Positions 1-9,166 are shown, counted from the stretch's first letter. The stretch: DNA of 64,000 nucleotides from Natronococcus sp. A-GB1 (GCF_029688845.1 NZ_JARUKW010000001.1:310001-374000); one strand, 5' to 3'. Numbers and translations are program-made. Notes: generated by a model from the letters alone, not told the origin.

Positions 1-144
1 CAGGGCGAACGCGCCGACCGCGAGCGTCGTGGTGTCGACGCCGAGCAGCGAGTCACCGACGGCGGCGCCGTAGCCGAGGAGCGCGATCGCGACCACCGTT
101 CCGACGCCGATTGTCATCGCCTGCACGTCGACCGTCTCGTCCAT
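1..144 (-). CDS. membrane protein, N-terminal fragment cut by window edge
   Basis: The complement reads from an ATG at 144 leftwards out of the window, so only the first 48 residues are visible. They begin MDETVDVQAM and are strongly hydrophobic from about residue 10 to 30 and again from about 35 to 48, which suggests two membrane helices. No family can be named from so little. The stop codon and the rest of the gene lie before position 1. Confidence 0.6.
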   Translation of the reverse strand, partial: MDETVDVQAMTIGVGTVVAIALLGYGAAVGDSLLGVDTTTLAVGAFAL

Positions 145-217
145 TGTCGTTCCGTACCGACTGCGGGTGCAAAGAACTGCCGCTCGAGGGCCGTGGCCGC
201 GGAGCAGGGCGTCGCGC

Positions 218-742
218 TCAGAGCCGACGATACCGCCCCTGACTTTCGCTCACCTTACCGCGCCTGGTGAGTTTCTCGAGGGCGTCCTCGACGTAGCCGG
301 CCGATACGCCGCGTTCGCCCGCGTAGTCGACGACCTCGCTCTCGGTCGGTCGCTCGAGGTCCTCGAGTGCGCGCTCGACGATCTCCTTTTTGCTGCCGCT
401 GTTCGTCGAACCGCGAGGATCGCGCTCGCCCGCCGCTTCGAGTTCGTCGGTGTCCAGTCCCGACGCCTCGAGGTACTCCTCGTCGTCGACGACGCCGTCG
501 GCGACGTCGCGCTCGAGATCCGAAAAGGAATCCAGCTTCGCGAAGGCCTCGCCCTCCCCCTGGCGGTTCGCGAGCATCGAGGCCCGGACGTCCCGGGCGT
601 GGTCGGCGTCGTCGGTCTCGACGAACTTCTTGCGGCGCTCGTAGGCCTTTCTGGAACCGCAGCGGGGACACTGGGTCGTCTCCGAGCGGCCCTCGATCAT
701 CCAGAGGTGCGAACAGTCGCTACAGCCGACGACGGCGTACAT
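218..742 (-). CDS. DUF5817-like zinc-ribbon protein with C-terminal winged helix
   Basis: A 174-residue protein. Residues 7-10 (CSDC) and 25-28 (CPRC) form a four-cysteine zinc ribbon at the very N-terminus, followed by an RRKKF basic patch. The middle is acidic and helical. Residues about 115-174 (TESEVVDYAGERGVSAGYVE and following helix) look like a winged helix-turn-helix. This arrangement matches the haloarchaeal DUF5817 family, so nucleic acid binding is likely but no function is established. The start chosen is MYAVVGCSDC at 742 because the longer open frame upstream antisenses the cupin gene and has no coding character. Confidence 0.75.
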   Translation of the reverse strand: MYAVVGCSDCSHLWMIEGRSETTQCPRCGSRKAYERRKKFVETDDADHARDVRASMLANRQGEGEAFAKLDSFSDLERDVADGVVDDEEYLEASGLDTDELEAAGERDPRGSTNSGSKKEIVERALEDLERPTESEVVDYAGERGVSAGYVEDALEKLTRRGKVSESQGRYRRL

Positions 743-813
743 GCTAGCTCGAGGTGGGACCGGACTGCAGTTCAAGGTTCGGTACGCGGAGCGAAAGTAG
801 TCGTCGAGGCGTA

Positions 814-821
814 GGACTATT
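814..821 (+). promoter_or_regulatory. TATA-like box of cupin gene
   Basis: The octamer actattag is centred about 30 bp before the ATG at 848, the spacing expected for a leaderless haloarchaeal transcript. It supports the start chosen for the cupin gene. Confidence 0.4.
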
Positions 822-847
822 AGCTCCGCCCTCGCCTCTCGAGACGT

Positions 848-1186
848 ATGGAACGCGTTTCCCTGTCCGATAGCGAGATCTCGGAAGCTGCAGACGGCGT
901 CCACCTCGCGATCATGGCCGGTGCCGAGGAGATGAACGTCCAGCACTTCGAGATCGAGCCGGGTGCCGCCGTCGAGGAGCACAGCCACCCCCACGAACAG
1001 ACGGGGTTCATCTACGAGGGCGAACTGACCTTCCGGAGCGACGGGGACGAGACCGTCTGCGGTCCGGGCGACTCCTACGCGATCCCCGCCGACCAGCCCC
1101 ACGCCGCCGAGAACCGCGGCGACGAGACGGTTCGGGGCGTCGACATCTTCAGCCCGCCCCGCGAGAATCCGACCTGGCAGGAGTAG
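848..1186 (+). CDS. small single-domain cupin protein
   Basis: A 112-residue protein with one cupin barrel. The first cupin motif is seen at residues 43-58 (EEHSHPHEQTGFIYEG) and the second at about 74-89, ending in P, H and N (IPADQPHAAEN). The three histidines of the first motif plus the glutamate and the histidine of the second form a typical metal site. Single-domain cupins of this type include mannose-6-phosphate isomerase-like and quercetinase-like proteins, but the substrate cannot be read from sequence. It is monocistronic, divergent from the zinc-ribbon gene at 218-742. Confidence 0.85.
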   Translation: MERVSLSDSEISEAADGVHLAIMAGAEEMNVQHFEIEPGAAVEEHSHPHEQTGFIYEGELTFRSDGDETVCGPGDSYAIPADQPHAAENRGDETVRGVDIFSPPRENPTWQE

Positions 1187-1275
1187 CGAAGAGACGGCCG
1201 ACCGGCTCGTTCTCCGGCGATACCGCTCGACAGCGGCGACACCCATTTTACTCGAGGCTCGAGGGGCGGCCTTCA

Positions 1276-1340
1276 GTCAATCTCTTGTGTAATAACTAAC
1301 CCGACAAGGTTATTAAGAAATACTAATTTATTAGATTTAA
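1276..1340 (+). promoter_or_regulatory. AT-rich promoter region of DoxX gene
   Basis: This 65-bp stretch is sharply AT-rich against the surrounding GC-rich DNA. It contains ttattaaga (about 1312-1320, roughly 25-30 bp before the ATG) and a further tactaatttattag closer to the start. A TATA box and BRE for the gene at 1341 are the simplest reading. Confidence 0.5.
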
Positions 1341-2729
1341 ATGCTAAATTCTCGGAACACCGAGACGGAGTCACTGACCGACGAACGAGCGGGATCGTGG
1401 ATCGCGTTCGCCCGAATCTTCGCGGGTCTGTTGGTCCTGTACGAACTGACCCTCGGCGGCTGGTGGAAACTTGGCTGGATCACGACCGGGCCGAACCCCG
1501 AGTGGGTCGGCGCCGACGCCGGCGCGGAGGTGTACGGGGTCTCCGAACAGGCGATCGAGGAGGGAACGTTTGGCTGGTTCGCGGCGCTGCTCGAGGCCGT
1601 CGTCCTTCCGGCTCCCGAGCTCTGGACCGTCCTCGCGCTGGCGGCACAGATCGCCACCGCCGTCGGGCTGATTCTCGGTCTCTGGACGCGGCCCGCCGCC
1701 CTGCTCGGCATCGTCTACTTCCTCCCGGTGTTTCATCTCGGGATGATCCGGACGTCGCCGCTGTTTACCGTCCCGATCGCGTTCGCCTTCGTGGCGAACG
1801 CCGGACGATACTACGGGCTCGACGCCGTCCTCTGGAACCGTCCCGACGTGGTCGGGCGGCTCACGCGGGCCGTCAACGCACCGCTGCCGATCCGGCGGAC
1901 CTGGTACCCGCCGCTAGCCGCAGCGGTTGCCGTCGTCGGCGCGTACTACCTGCTTTCGATTCCCGAAACTGTCGACACCCGCGTCCACGTCACGAGCCTC
2001 GAGCTGACTGTCTTCGCCGGACTCGCCGCCGGGGGCCTCTCCTACGTCTATCGCGGAGCGAACCCGACGGCAGTCGCCGCAGACGCGCTCCGGGTCTTCG
2101 TCGGCTACCGGTTCCTCCAGGAGATTGTCGTCCGATCCGAGCCGGGCGCGAACGCCCTCCCGGGCTGGGCGAGCGCCGACGCCCAGGCCGAGGTGTTCGA
2201 GGGGATCGCCGCGTCGCACGTCGCTCCGGTGAGCGCGTTCATCGAACTGGCGGTGCTGCCGGCGATGAGCGCGTGGGTCCTCGCGTTCGCCGCGGTTCAG
2301 ACTGCGATCGGAATCGCGCTGCTCGTCGGCTATCGCACGCGAGCCGCGGGGGTCGCTGCTGTCAGCTACCTCGCGCTGCTGACGGCGCTCGGACTCGTTC
2401 GCCTCGCTCCCCTCGTCTTCGCGAGCGCGATCGTCGCCGCCACCCTCGCCGGCCGTCACGCGAGCCTGGACGCCGTCGCCGGGCGCGTCCCTCGACCGCC
2501 AGCGATTCCGGCTCGAGGCTCGCTCCCAGCCGCCGTCGTCGCTGTCGCGTTCCTGGGCGGCGCCGCCGCGATCGGAATCGATCCCGAGGCCGGCTACGGC
2601 GAGGTCGCCGGCCCGGTCGCGCTGGTGATGTTCGCCTTCGGACTCCTCGCGTTCGCGTTCGTCTCTCGGCCGTCCGCGGCGCTCGCGTCGGACGTCTCCC
2701 AGACGGACCGGATCCCAGGCGACGACTAA
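1341..2729 (+). CDS. DoxX-like membrane protein with internal duplication
   Basis: A 462-residue integral membrane protein with about ten hydrophobic helices. The first half starts with FARIFAGLLVLYE and later WTRPAALLGIVYF, the pattern of the DoxX/DoxD family. The second half repeats it: LRVFVGYRFLQE, then YRTRAAGVAAVSYL. Typical DoxX proteins have only four helices and about 130-180 residues, so this is a fused or duplicated version. DoxX relatives serve as quinone-interacting subunits or membrane oxidoreductase partners. No partner gene is adjacent and the role here is unknown. The start is the only ATG that follows the AT-rich promoter. Confidence 0.75.
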   Translation: MLNSRNTETESLTDERAGSWIAFARIFAGLLVLYELTLGGWWKLGWITTGPNPEWVGADAGAEVYGVSEQAIEEGTFGWFAALLEAVVLPAPELWTVLALAAQIATAVGLILGLWTRPAALLGIVYFLPVFHLGMIRTSPLFTVPIAFAFVANAGRYYGLDAVLWNRPDVVGRLTRAVNAPLPIRRTWYPPLAAAVAVVGAYYLLSIPETVDTRVHVTSLELTVFAGLAAGGLSYVYRGANPTAVAADALRVFVGYRFLQEIVVRSEPGANALPGWASADAQAEVFEGIAASHVAPVSAFIELAVLPAMSAWVLAFAAVQTAIGIALLVGYRTRAAGVAAVSYLALLTALGLVRLAPLVFASAIVAATLAGRHASLDAVAGRVPRPPAIPARGSLPAAVVAVAFLGGAAAIGIDPEAGYGEVAGPVALVMFAFGLLAFAFVSRPSAALASDVSQTDRIPGDD

Positions 2730-2771
2730 CGAGCGTCGGACCACCCTCTCCCAACTGACGAATACCACGGA

Positions 2772-2779
2772 GTTATACC
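2772..2779 (+). promoter_or_regulatory. TATA-like box of Nramp-like gene
   Basis: gttatacc lies about 27 bp before the ATG at 2802 and is the only AT-rich element in the 72-bp gap after the DoxX-like gene. Confidence 0.4.
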
Positions 2780-2801
2780 CGTCTCGGCGAAAAGGACACC
2801 G

Positions 2802-4184
2802 ATGGGAACGGAGACGCGATCGTCGGATCGCTGGGGAATCGGACGTGTGACCGGCTATCTCGAGCGTCTGGGGCCGACCTGGCTCGCGGGCGCGATCGCC
2901 GCGGGGCCGGCGACGATGGTCAGTCTGCTCGTCGCGGGCGCGAGCTTCGGCTACACGCTGCTGTGGGTCGTCGTCCTCTCGGCGATCCTGGGAACGTTCG
3001 GCCAGTACCTCGCAATGCGCCTCGGCCTGCTCACCAAGGCGGGGATCGTCGCCGTCGTCGAGGACCGCCTCGGCTCGTTCTGGGCATGGGTGCTCGTGAT
3101 CGACGTCGTGCTCGCGGCAGGGCTCGCACAACTGGTGATCATGAAGACGCTGGCCGACGTCAGCGCGACGATCGTCGGGAGCGCAGGCGTCGCCGCCCTG
3201 GCCGATCCCCGACTGTGGGGCGTGACGTGGGCGGTAATTCTCTCGCTTGGACTCGCGGGCGGGGGGTACAGGGTCGCGGAACTTGGCGCGAAGCTGCTCG
3301 TCTCGCTCGTGGTACTCGCGTTCGTCGCCTCGGCGTTCGTCGTCCCGATTGATCCGACCGAGGCCGCGACCGGACTGGTTCCCTCGATGCCGGCCGGCGT
3401 CGGCGGCGCGGTCGTCGCCGCGGGCGTCCTCGGCGGAGCCGTCCACATCACGCTGCTGACGATGCAGAGCTACACGATGCGCGCTCGAGGGTGGACCGAG
3501 CGCGACCGCGGGATCGCGCGCTTCGACGTCGTGAGTTCGATGCTCGTCGCCTTCGGAATATTCAGCCTCGCGGTTTTTCTCGTGGCGGCGAGCGTCCTCC
3601 CCGAGGCCGGCGTCGATCCCGCGACCATCGACGAGATCCAGGCTGCGCAGGCGCTGGGGCCGGTTGCGGGCGAGTACGCGACCTGGCTGTTCCTGTTCGG
3701 ACTCTGGGGCGCCGCGGTCTCGACGCTCGGGGGGAACACGATCGTTCCGCCGTACCTGCTGGCTGACAAGCTCGGCTGGGAGCAGTCCGTCGAGGACCCG
3801 CGCTACCGGGTCGCACTCGTCGTCGTCGCGCTCGCCTCGTCGATCGGCGCCTTCCTCGAGGGCGCCTTCTTCGAACTGCTCGTGCTCGTCCTCGCCTTCG
3901 GTCTCGTCGGGACTCCCTTCGCGCTCGCAGTGATCCTCGTCCTGTTGAACGACGCCGACGTCGTCGGCGAGACCAACTCCGTCCTCGAGAACGTCGGCGG
4001 GCTCGTCCTGTTCGCGGTGGCGGTCGTGCTGGCGGGCGAGTTCGTCCTCGAGGAGCTGCCGGCGGCGTCGGCGGGCGATCCGACCGCGCTGTTCGTCGTC
4101 GCCTTCGCCGCGGCGATGGCGCTCGCGATCGTCGGACTCGTCGGAACCGCGGTTCGGGATCGGCTCCGTGCTCACTCGCGGTAG
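2802..4184 (+). CDS. Nramp-family transporter with atypical metal-binding site
   Basis: A 460-residue protein with about eleven membrane helices. The block AGASFGYTLLWVVV (residues about 45-58) aligns with the conserved end of helix 1 in Mn/Fe Nramp transporters such as MntH. In canonical members helix 1 carries D-P-G-N and helix 6 M-P-H, which coordinate the transition metal. Here the aligned residues read G-P-A-T in helix 1 (AIAAGPATMV) and H-I-T in helix 6 (GGAVHITLL). The fold is therefore Nramp-like, but the canonical ligands are missing. Transport of another ion such as Mg2+, or proton-linked transport of something else, is possible. The gene stands alone, convergent with the acetyltransferase at 4203. 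Confidence 0.85.
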   Translation: MGTETRSSDRWGIGRVTGYLERLGPTWLAGAIAAGPATMVSLLVAGASFGYTLLWVVVLSAILGTFGQYLAMRLGLLTKAGIVAVVEDRLGSFWAWVLVIDVVLAAGLAQLVIMKTLADVSATIVGSAGVAALADPRLWGVTWAVILSLGLAGGGYRVAELGAKLLVSLVVLAFVASAFVVPIDPTEAATGLVPSMPAGVGGAVVAAGVLGGAVHITLLTMQSYTMRARGWTERDRGIARFDVVSSMLVAFGIFSLAVFLVAASVLPEAGVDPATIDEIQAAQALGPVAGEYATWLFLFGLWGAAVSTLGGNTIVPPYLLADKLGWEQSVEDPRYRVALVVVALASSIGAFLEGAFFELLVLVLAFGLVGTPFALAVILVLLNDADVVGETNSVLENVGGLVLFAVAVVLAGEFVLEELPAASAGDPTALFVVAFAAAMALAIVGLVGTAVRDRLRAHSR

Positions 4185-4202
4185 CGACGGGCCCGCTCGC
4201 AG

Positions 4203-4631
4203 CTACAGCTTCTTTCGCATCCGTACGTGGGGGATGCCGGCTTCCTCGAACTCCTCGCCGTACCGCTCGTACTCCACCTCCGCGTAGAAGCCGGCCGCGT
4301 GCGTCTGGGAGTGGAGTTTCAGCTCGTCGAACCCGTCCGCTCGAGCTCGCTTCTCGAGGACGGCCATCAGCTTCCGGCCGATCCCCTCGCCCCGTCGCGG
4401 TTCGAGGACGGCCACGCGCTCGACCTTGCCGGCGCCGTCCTCGAGTTCTCGAAGTCGCGCGGCACCAACGGGATCGCTCCCGTCGTAGGCGACGACGTGG
4501 ACGGCGTTGGCGTCGTACTCGTCGTACTCGAGGTCCTCGTCGACGCCCTGCTCCTCGACGAACACCGCGTGACGAACGGCGAGGGCGTCCTCGTGCTCGG
4601 TGTCCGAGTCGACGATCCGGGTTTCGATCAT
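4203..4631 (-). CDS. GNAT family N-acetyltransferase
   Basis: A 142-residue single GNAT domain. The acetyl-CoA pyrophosphate loop is visible as PRRGEGIGRKLM at about residues 78-89, preceded by the beta-4 strand VERVAVL. The N-terminus (LAVRHAVFVEEQGVDEDLE) matches the YjcF/ElaA-type subgroup, in which FVEEQ is conserved. The acceptor substrate is unknown. It is convergent with the Nramp-like gene. Confidence 0.9.
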   Translation of the reverse strand: MIETRIVDSDTEHEDALAVRHAVFVEEQGVDEDLEYDEYDANAVHVVAYDGSDPVGAARLRELEDGAGKVERVAVLEPRRGEGIGRKLMAVLEKRARADGFDELKLHSQTHAAGFYAEVEYERYGEEFEEAGIPHVRMRKKL

Positions 4632-4683
4632 GGCAGGCGGCTACGGCGAGGCGACTCGAGAGCGTTACGGTCCGATCAGACGG

Positions 4684-5757
4684 TTACAGGTACCCCAGCT
4701 CCGCGAGCGCCTCGTCGAGCGTGACGATCGCCAGATCGTTCTCGAGGGCGGCTTCGATGGTGTACTCGAGGCGTTCCTCGGTGAACGTTTCGAACTGGGA
4801 GTGGGCGCCGACGATCGAGAGTACCCGCTCGTCCGCAGCGGTTTGCATGAACTCGTCGATCTCTTCCTCGCTCGTCTTGTCGGTCTCGATGTACATCCGT
4901 TGCATCGTCGTCGGGTCGAGGTCGTCGATCTCGTTGTGGCCGCCGCCGTACCGATGGTTCGCGACGGCGTCGTACTGATCGCGGACGATCTCCTCGACGA
5001 CGCCGTGGTAGCGGTCGTACGTATAGACGAACCCGGTGACGTCGATCCCCCACTCGGCGAGTCGGTCGTCGGTCCGATCGAGGATATCCTGTATAAACTC
5101 CTCCGGATGTCTGAGATAGCCGTCGGCGCTGACCGTTTCGGTCAGTGGCTCCTCGAGATCGACGTACGCATCGGTCGAATCGGTGCCGCCGCCGGCGACC
5201 GACGTCGTGTTGTAGGCGCCGTCGTCGTCGAACACGACGAGTGGATCCGATTCGAACTCGCCGTGTCGACCCCACTCGACGGAGACCCGGTCGTCGCCCT
5301 CGTCTGCAGCTTCGGTTAGGGGCGTGTGTCCCAGCGCCCGGTGTTCGTAGGTGTGGGACATGACGGTCCACCCAGCCTCGTAGATCTCGACCAGCTGATC
5401 GGGTTCGAGATACGCGTCAGAATCCTGTTCCATCAGACCGGGACAGACGGCGAGACAGCCCGGAACCTCGTACTCCTGGTGAACCTGGTAAGTGAACGTG
5501 TAATCCTCGATCGGGCTGTCGTCGTACGTGAAGACGAGCATCCCCTCGCTGCCCTCGAGCCGTTCCTCGAGGTCGTCGGCCCGTTCGTCGTCGGCTTCCT
5601 CGTCCGCCGACTCGCCGTCCCCGTCTCCGTCCGACTCGTTCCGACCGTCGTCGCTGTCACCGTCTTCGTCCGTATCCCGCTGTGAGACTCCGTACGCGGT
5701 AGCGGCGCCGCCGGCTGCGGTGACCCCGGCGACCGCCAGCAGATTCCGGCGGCGCAT
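4684..5757 (-). CDS. exported polysaccharide deacetylase (NodB fold), copy 1
   Basis: A 357-residue protein. The N-terminus MRRRNLLAVAG with a following hydrophobic stretch is a Tat-type signal. Residues about 28-66 are a D/E/S-rich linker, as usual for haloarchaeal surface proteins. The catalytic domain starts at about residue 72: TYDDS (D79-D80) is NodB motif 1 and SHTYEH (H135, H139) is the metal-binding motif 2. Motif 3 is not obvious because an inserted beta-rich segment follows. It likely deacetylates an N-acetylated glycan outside the cell. It is a tandem paralogue of the gene at 6051-7139, including the upstream region. Its ATG directly follows the TAG of a 53-codon leader ORF. Confidence 0.85.
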   Translation of the reverse strand: MRRRNLLAVAGVTAAGGAATAYGVSQRDTDEDGDSDDGRNESDGDGDGESADEEADDERADDLEERLEGSEGMLVFTYDDSPIEDYTFTYQVHQEYEVPGCLAVCPGLMEQDSDAYLEPDQLVEIYEAGWTVMSHTYEHRALGHTPLTEAADEGDDRVSVEWGRHGEFESDPLVVFDDDGAYNTTSVAGGGTDSTDAYVDLEEPLTETVSADGYLRHPEEFIQDILDRTDDRLAEWGIDVTGFVYTYDRYHGVVEEIVRDQYDAVANHRYGGGHNEIDDLDPTTMQRMYIETDKTSEEEIDEFMQTAADERVLSIVGAHSQFETFTEERLEYTIEAALENDLAIVTLDEALAELGYL

Positions 5758-5919
5758 CTACGGTTCACCTCGAGTCGGCCACCGATTCGAGGCGGCTTCG
5801 GTCCTGGTACCCGTTGATCGCCCGTTCGCGTCGTCTTCGGTTCGTTCGAGCCGGTCGGTTCTGGTCGAACGGTATCGCTCCCCCTTCGAGATCCGACTGC
5901 ATACCCCCTCGGGTGTCAT
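5758..5919 (-). CDS. putative 53-aa leader peptide upstream of deacetylase copy 1
   Basis: An ATG at 5919 opens a 53-codon frame that ends in TAG immediately before the deacetylase ATG (TAGATG). Residues start MTPEGVCSRISKGERYRS and end RGEP. The second deacetylase has a leader of exactly the same length with M-x-x-EG-x-x-SRIS-x-GE-x-YRS at its start and RGEP at its end. A TATA-like box lies about 35 bp before this ATG at both loci, so transcription should begin just in front of it. Codon differences between the copies are not biased to third positions, so a conserved non-coding leader remains possible. Confidence 0.4.
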   Translation of the reverse strand: MTPEGVCSRISKGERYRSTRTDRLERTEDDANGRSTGTRTEAASNRWPTRGEP

Positions 5920-5948
5920 ATCCTTGTTCAGACAGTTCACCTGCGCGA

Positions 5949-5975
5949 CGTTATAATGCTCTCCATATCTCTCGT
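5949..5975 (-). promoter_or_regulatory. conserved promoter block, deacetylase copy 1
   Basis: On the complement this block contains ATTATAAC preceded by an ACGAG-GATAT element. It aligns base by base with 7331-7357 in front of the second deacetylase. Both sit the same distance from the leader ORF start, so it is most likely the BRE/TATA region plus an upstream activator site. Confidence 0.5.
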
Positions 5976-6050
5976 GGCGTTCGTCGAGCCCGAGAGAACT
6001 GACGTTGATCCGTCGACACGGCCGAGCCAAAGTGATCGTCGAAATCGGTG

Positions 6051-7139
6051 TTAACGGAGTTCGAGTTCGTCGAGCGCCTCCTCCATCGTGACGATCGCGA
6101 GATCGTGTTCGAGAGCGGTCTCGATCGTATACTGGAGTCGCTCCTCGGTGATCGTCTCGAAGTGTGAGTGGCCGCCGACGACCGAGAGCACGTCGTCCTC
6201 GGCGGCGGTCTGCATGAACTCCTCGATCTCCTCCTCGGTTGCCCGATCGGTTTCGATGTACATCCGCTGCATCGTCGTCGGATCGAGGCCGTCGATCTCG
6301 TTGTGGCCGCCGCCGAAGCGGTGGTTCGCGACGGCGTCGTAGTGATCCCGAACGAGATCTTCGATGAGTCCGTGGTAGCGCGTGTACGTGTAGACGAATC
6401 CGACGACCGTGAGCCCCCACTCCTCGAGCTGTGCGTCCGTGTCGTCGAGGATATCCTGCATGAACTCCTCCGGATACCTGACGTGGCCCGAGGCGTCGAT
6501 CGTCTCCTCGAGGGGCTCGGCGAGTTCGACGTACTCCCCGGTGGAGTCGCTCCCCCCGCCGGCGACGGTCGCGGTCGCTCTGTTCTCGTCGTCGAAGATC
6601 ACCAGCGGATCCTCCTCGATGTCCGCGTGTCGGTTCGCCTCGACGTAGATGCGGTCGTCTCCCTCCTGAGCCGTTTCGGTCAGCTCTATCTCGCCGAGTG
6701 CACGGTGGTAGTAGGTGTGGGACATGACCCCCCAGCCGTCGTCGTACATCTCGCGAAGCTGGTCCGGAGAGAGGTACTCGCCGCCGCCGTCGTCTTGCAT
6801 CCAGCCGGGACAGGCCGCGACGCAGCCGGGAACGTCGTACTCCTTGTGGACCTGGTAGGTGAGCGTGTAGTCCTCGATCGGACTGTCGTCGTACGTGAAG
6901 ACGAGCATCCCCTCGCTGCCCTCGAGGCGTTCCTCGAGGTCGTCCGCCTGTTCGTCGTCGGCCGACTCGTCGCTCGACTCCTCGCTTCCCGACTCGTCAT
7001 CCCCGTTTCCGTCCGACCCGTTTTGATCGTCGTCGGCCCCACTGTTCTCGTCGGAATCGCGCTGAGAAACCCCGTATGCGGTAGCGGCGCCGCCGGCCGC
7101 AGTGACCCCCAGGACCGCCAGCAGGTTCCGCCGACGCAT
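6051..7139 (-). CDS. exported polysaccharide deacetylase (NodB fold), copy 2
   Basis: A 362-residue tandem paralogue of the gene at 4684-5757, similar along its whole length. It has the same Tat-type start (MRRRNLLAVLG), an even longer D/E/S/N linker to about residue 70, TYDDS as NodB motif 1 and SHTYYH as motif 2. The C-terminal half conserves a VGGHSHFET block that is VGAHSQFET in copy 1, and this may supply the third catalytic histidine. The pair arose by local duplication that also copied the leader ORF and promoter. Separate promoters mean the two could be differently regulated. Substrate is not known; cell-surface glycan or a secreted polysaccharide is likely. Confidence 0.85.
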   Translation of the reverse strand: MRRRNLLAVLGVTAAGGAATAYGVSQRDSDENSGADDDQNGSDGNGDDESGSEESSDESADDEQADDLEERLEGSEGMLVFTYDDSPIEDYTLTYQVHKEYDVPGCVAACPGWMQDDGGGEYLSPDQLREMYDDGWGVMSHTYYHRALGEIELTETAQEGDDRIYVEANRHADIEEDPLVIFDDENRATATVAGGGSDSTGEYVELAEPLEETIDASGHVRYPEEFMQDILDDTDAQLEEWGLTVVGFVYTYTRYHGLIEDLVRDHYDAVANHRFGGGHNEIDGLDPTTMQRMYIETDRATEEEIEEFMQTAAEDDVLSVVGGHSHFETITEERLQYTIETALEHDLAIVTMEEALDELELR

Positions 7140-7301
7140 CTACGGCTCACCTCGAGCCGACAGCCAGCTCGGAGGTCCTCCGACTCCGATGGCCGTTCGT
7201 CGCTCGGACGCGTTGTCCACGGTTCGCTCGGCCTCGCTGGCGCCGACCGATCGGTAGCCTTCCCCCGTCGAGATCCGACTGTGTGCTCCCTCGAGTATCA
7301 T
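7140..7301 (-). CDS. putative 53-aa leader peptide upstream of deacetylase copy 2
   Basis: Same length and position as the leader at 5758-5919: ATG at 7301, TAG abutting the deacetylase ATG. It begins MILEGAHSRISTGEGYRS and ends ARGEP. The middle is poorly conserved between copies. The overlap-like TAGATG junction would couple translation of the deacetylase to the leader. No known family was recognised. Confidence 0.4.
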   Translation of the reverse strand: MILEGAHSRISTGEGYRSVGASEAERTVDNASERRTAIGVGGPPSWLSARGEP

Positions 7302-7583
7302 GTCTTCGTTCCGATGTCTCTTCGGCGCTACTTCATAATCTTCTCTATATCCCTCGTAATACTCGACGAAACTGATAGATATGAGATCGATCTTCGGAGT
7401 GGTCGAACGTATCTACCCAGTTAATATGGTTTCTGTAAGGAATCCCTCGTCCTGAATTTTGAAATTCGTCCCTATGCCGTCTCTAAAACGGAACCGCGTA
7501 CCCCGGCGATTCGGCCGTGGCGAGGCTATCCCCTACTTAAACTGCTTGTCGAGCACCGTCAGATCAAAAAAGCAGACCAGAAC
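7302..7583. other. intergenic region between leader ORF and hairpin array
   Basis: This stretch has lower GC than its neighbours. It holds the promoter block of the second deacetylase (7331-7357). The rest, about 7360-7583, has no supportable reading frame and no recognised RNA. A tcaaaaaag run at 7564-7572 gives a T-tract on the complement behind icd and may end its transcript. Confidence 0.4.
7331..7357 (-). promoter_or_regulatory. conserved promoter block, deacetylase copy 2
   Basis: On the complement it reads ACGAGGGATATAGAGAAGAT followed by TATGAAG. It matches 5949-5975 with conserved spacing of about 35 bp to the leader ATG. This is consistent with a TATA box and an upstream element retained after duplication. 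Confidence 0.5.
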
Positions 7584-7706
7584 GCTGTCTACGACAGCTC
7601 CTCGATATCATCAGCTGCAAGGGCAGCTGATTGCTTGAAAAGCTCTCTACGAGAGCTTTTCACTGTCGTCGGATTCTGTCGAATCCGACTGCTCGAAAAA
7701 CTGGCT

Positions 7707-7721
<15 letters not shown>
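7584..7721 (-). repeat. array of five perfect stem-loops with degenerate copies of a gene 3' end
   Basis: Five perfect inverted repeats follow each other: 7584-7598 (6-bp stem), 7610-7631 (9), 7636-7662 (12), 7668-7689 (9) and 7695-7721 (11). The last one carries the icd stop codon in its loop. On the icd strand, two further reading-frame ends follow the real one. They are 17-residue strings ending DDSEKLS and DDIEELS with TAG in the hairpin loop, parallel to the icd end NIEKLA-TAA. Both share F-x-Q-S nine residues before the end. The array looks like a serially duplicated gene-end/terminator unit. Confidence 0.6.
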
Positions 7722-8969
<1,248 letters not shown>

Positions 8970-9166
8970 CTCGTCTGTACCGTGCTCCGATGGGGCTAAA
9001 AGGGCTCCCATTTCCGCCGATGTTGCATCCGATTTCCACCGTCAATCGGTCGACCGAAGCCGATCGTCGAAAAATCCGCTCGAGCACCCCTCATACCGGT
9101 AAAACACAGTTTCGATCGTGACACACTCGTTCGTCGGCTGTCGAACCCGTCTCCGACGAACGGCGA

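Noticed and set aside
1914-4175. 753-codon open frame on the minus strand
   Set aside because: It is antisense to the DoxX-like and Nramp-like genes. Its translation is Arg/Asp/Glu-rich low-complexity sequence without any motif, as expected for the reverse frame of GC-rich genes.
6168-7424. 418-codon plus-strand frame over deacetylase copy 2
   Set aside because: Antisense of a well supported gene; codon use is that of a shadow frame and a similar frame is not kept opposite copy 1.
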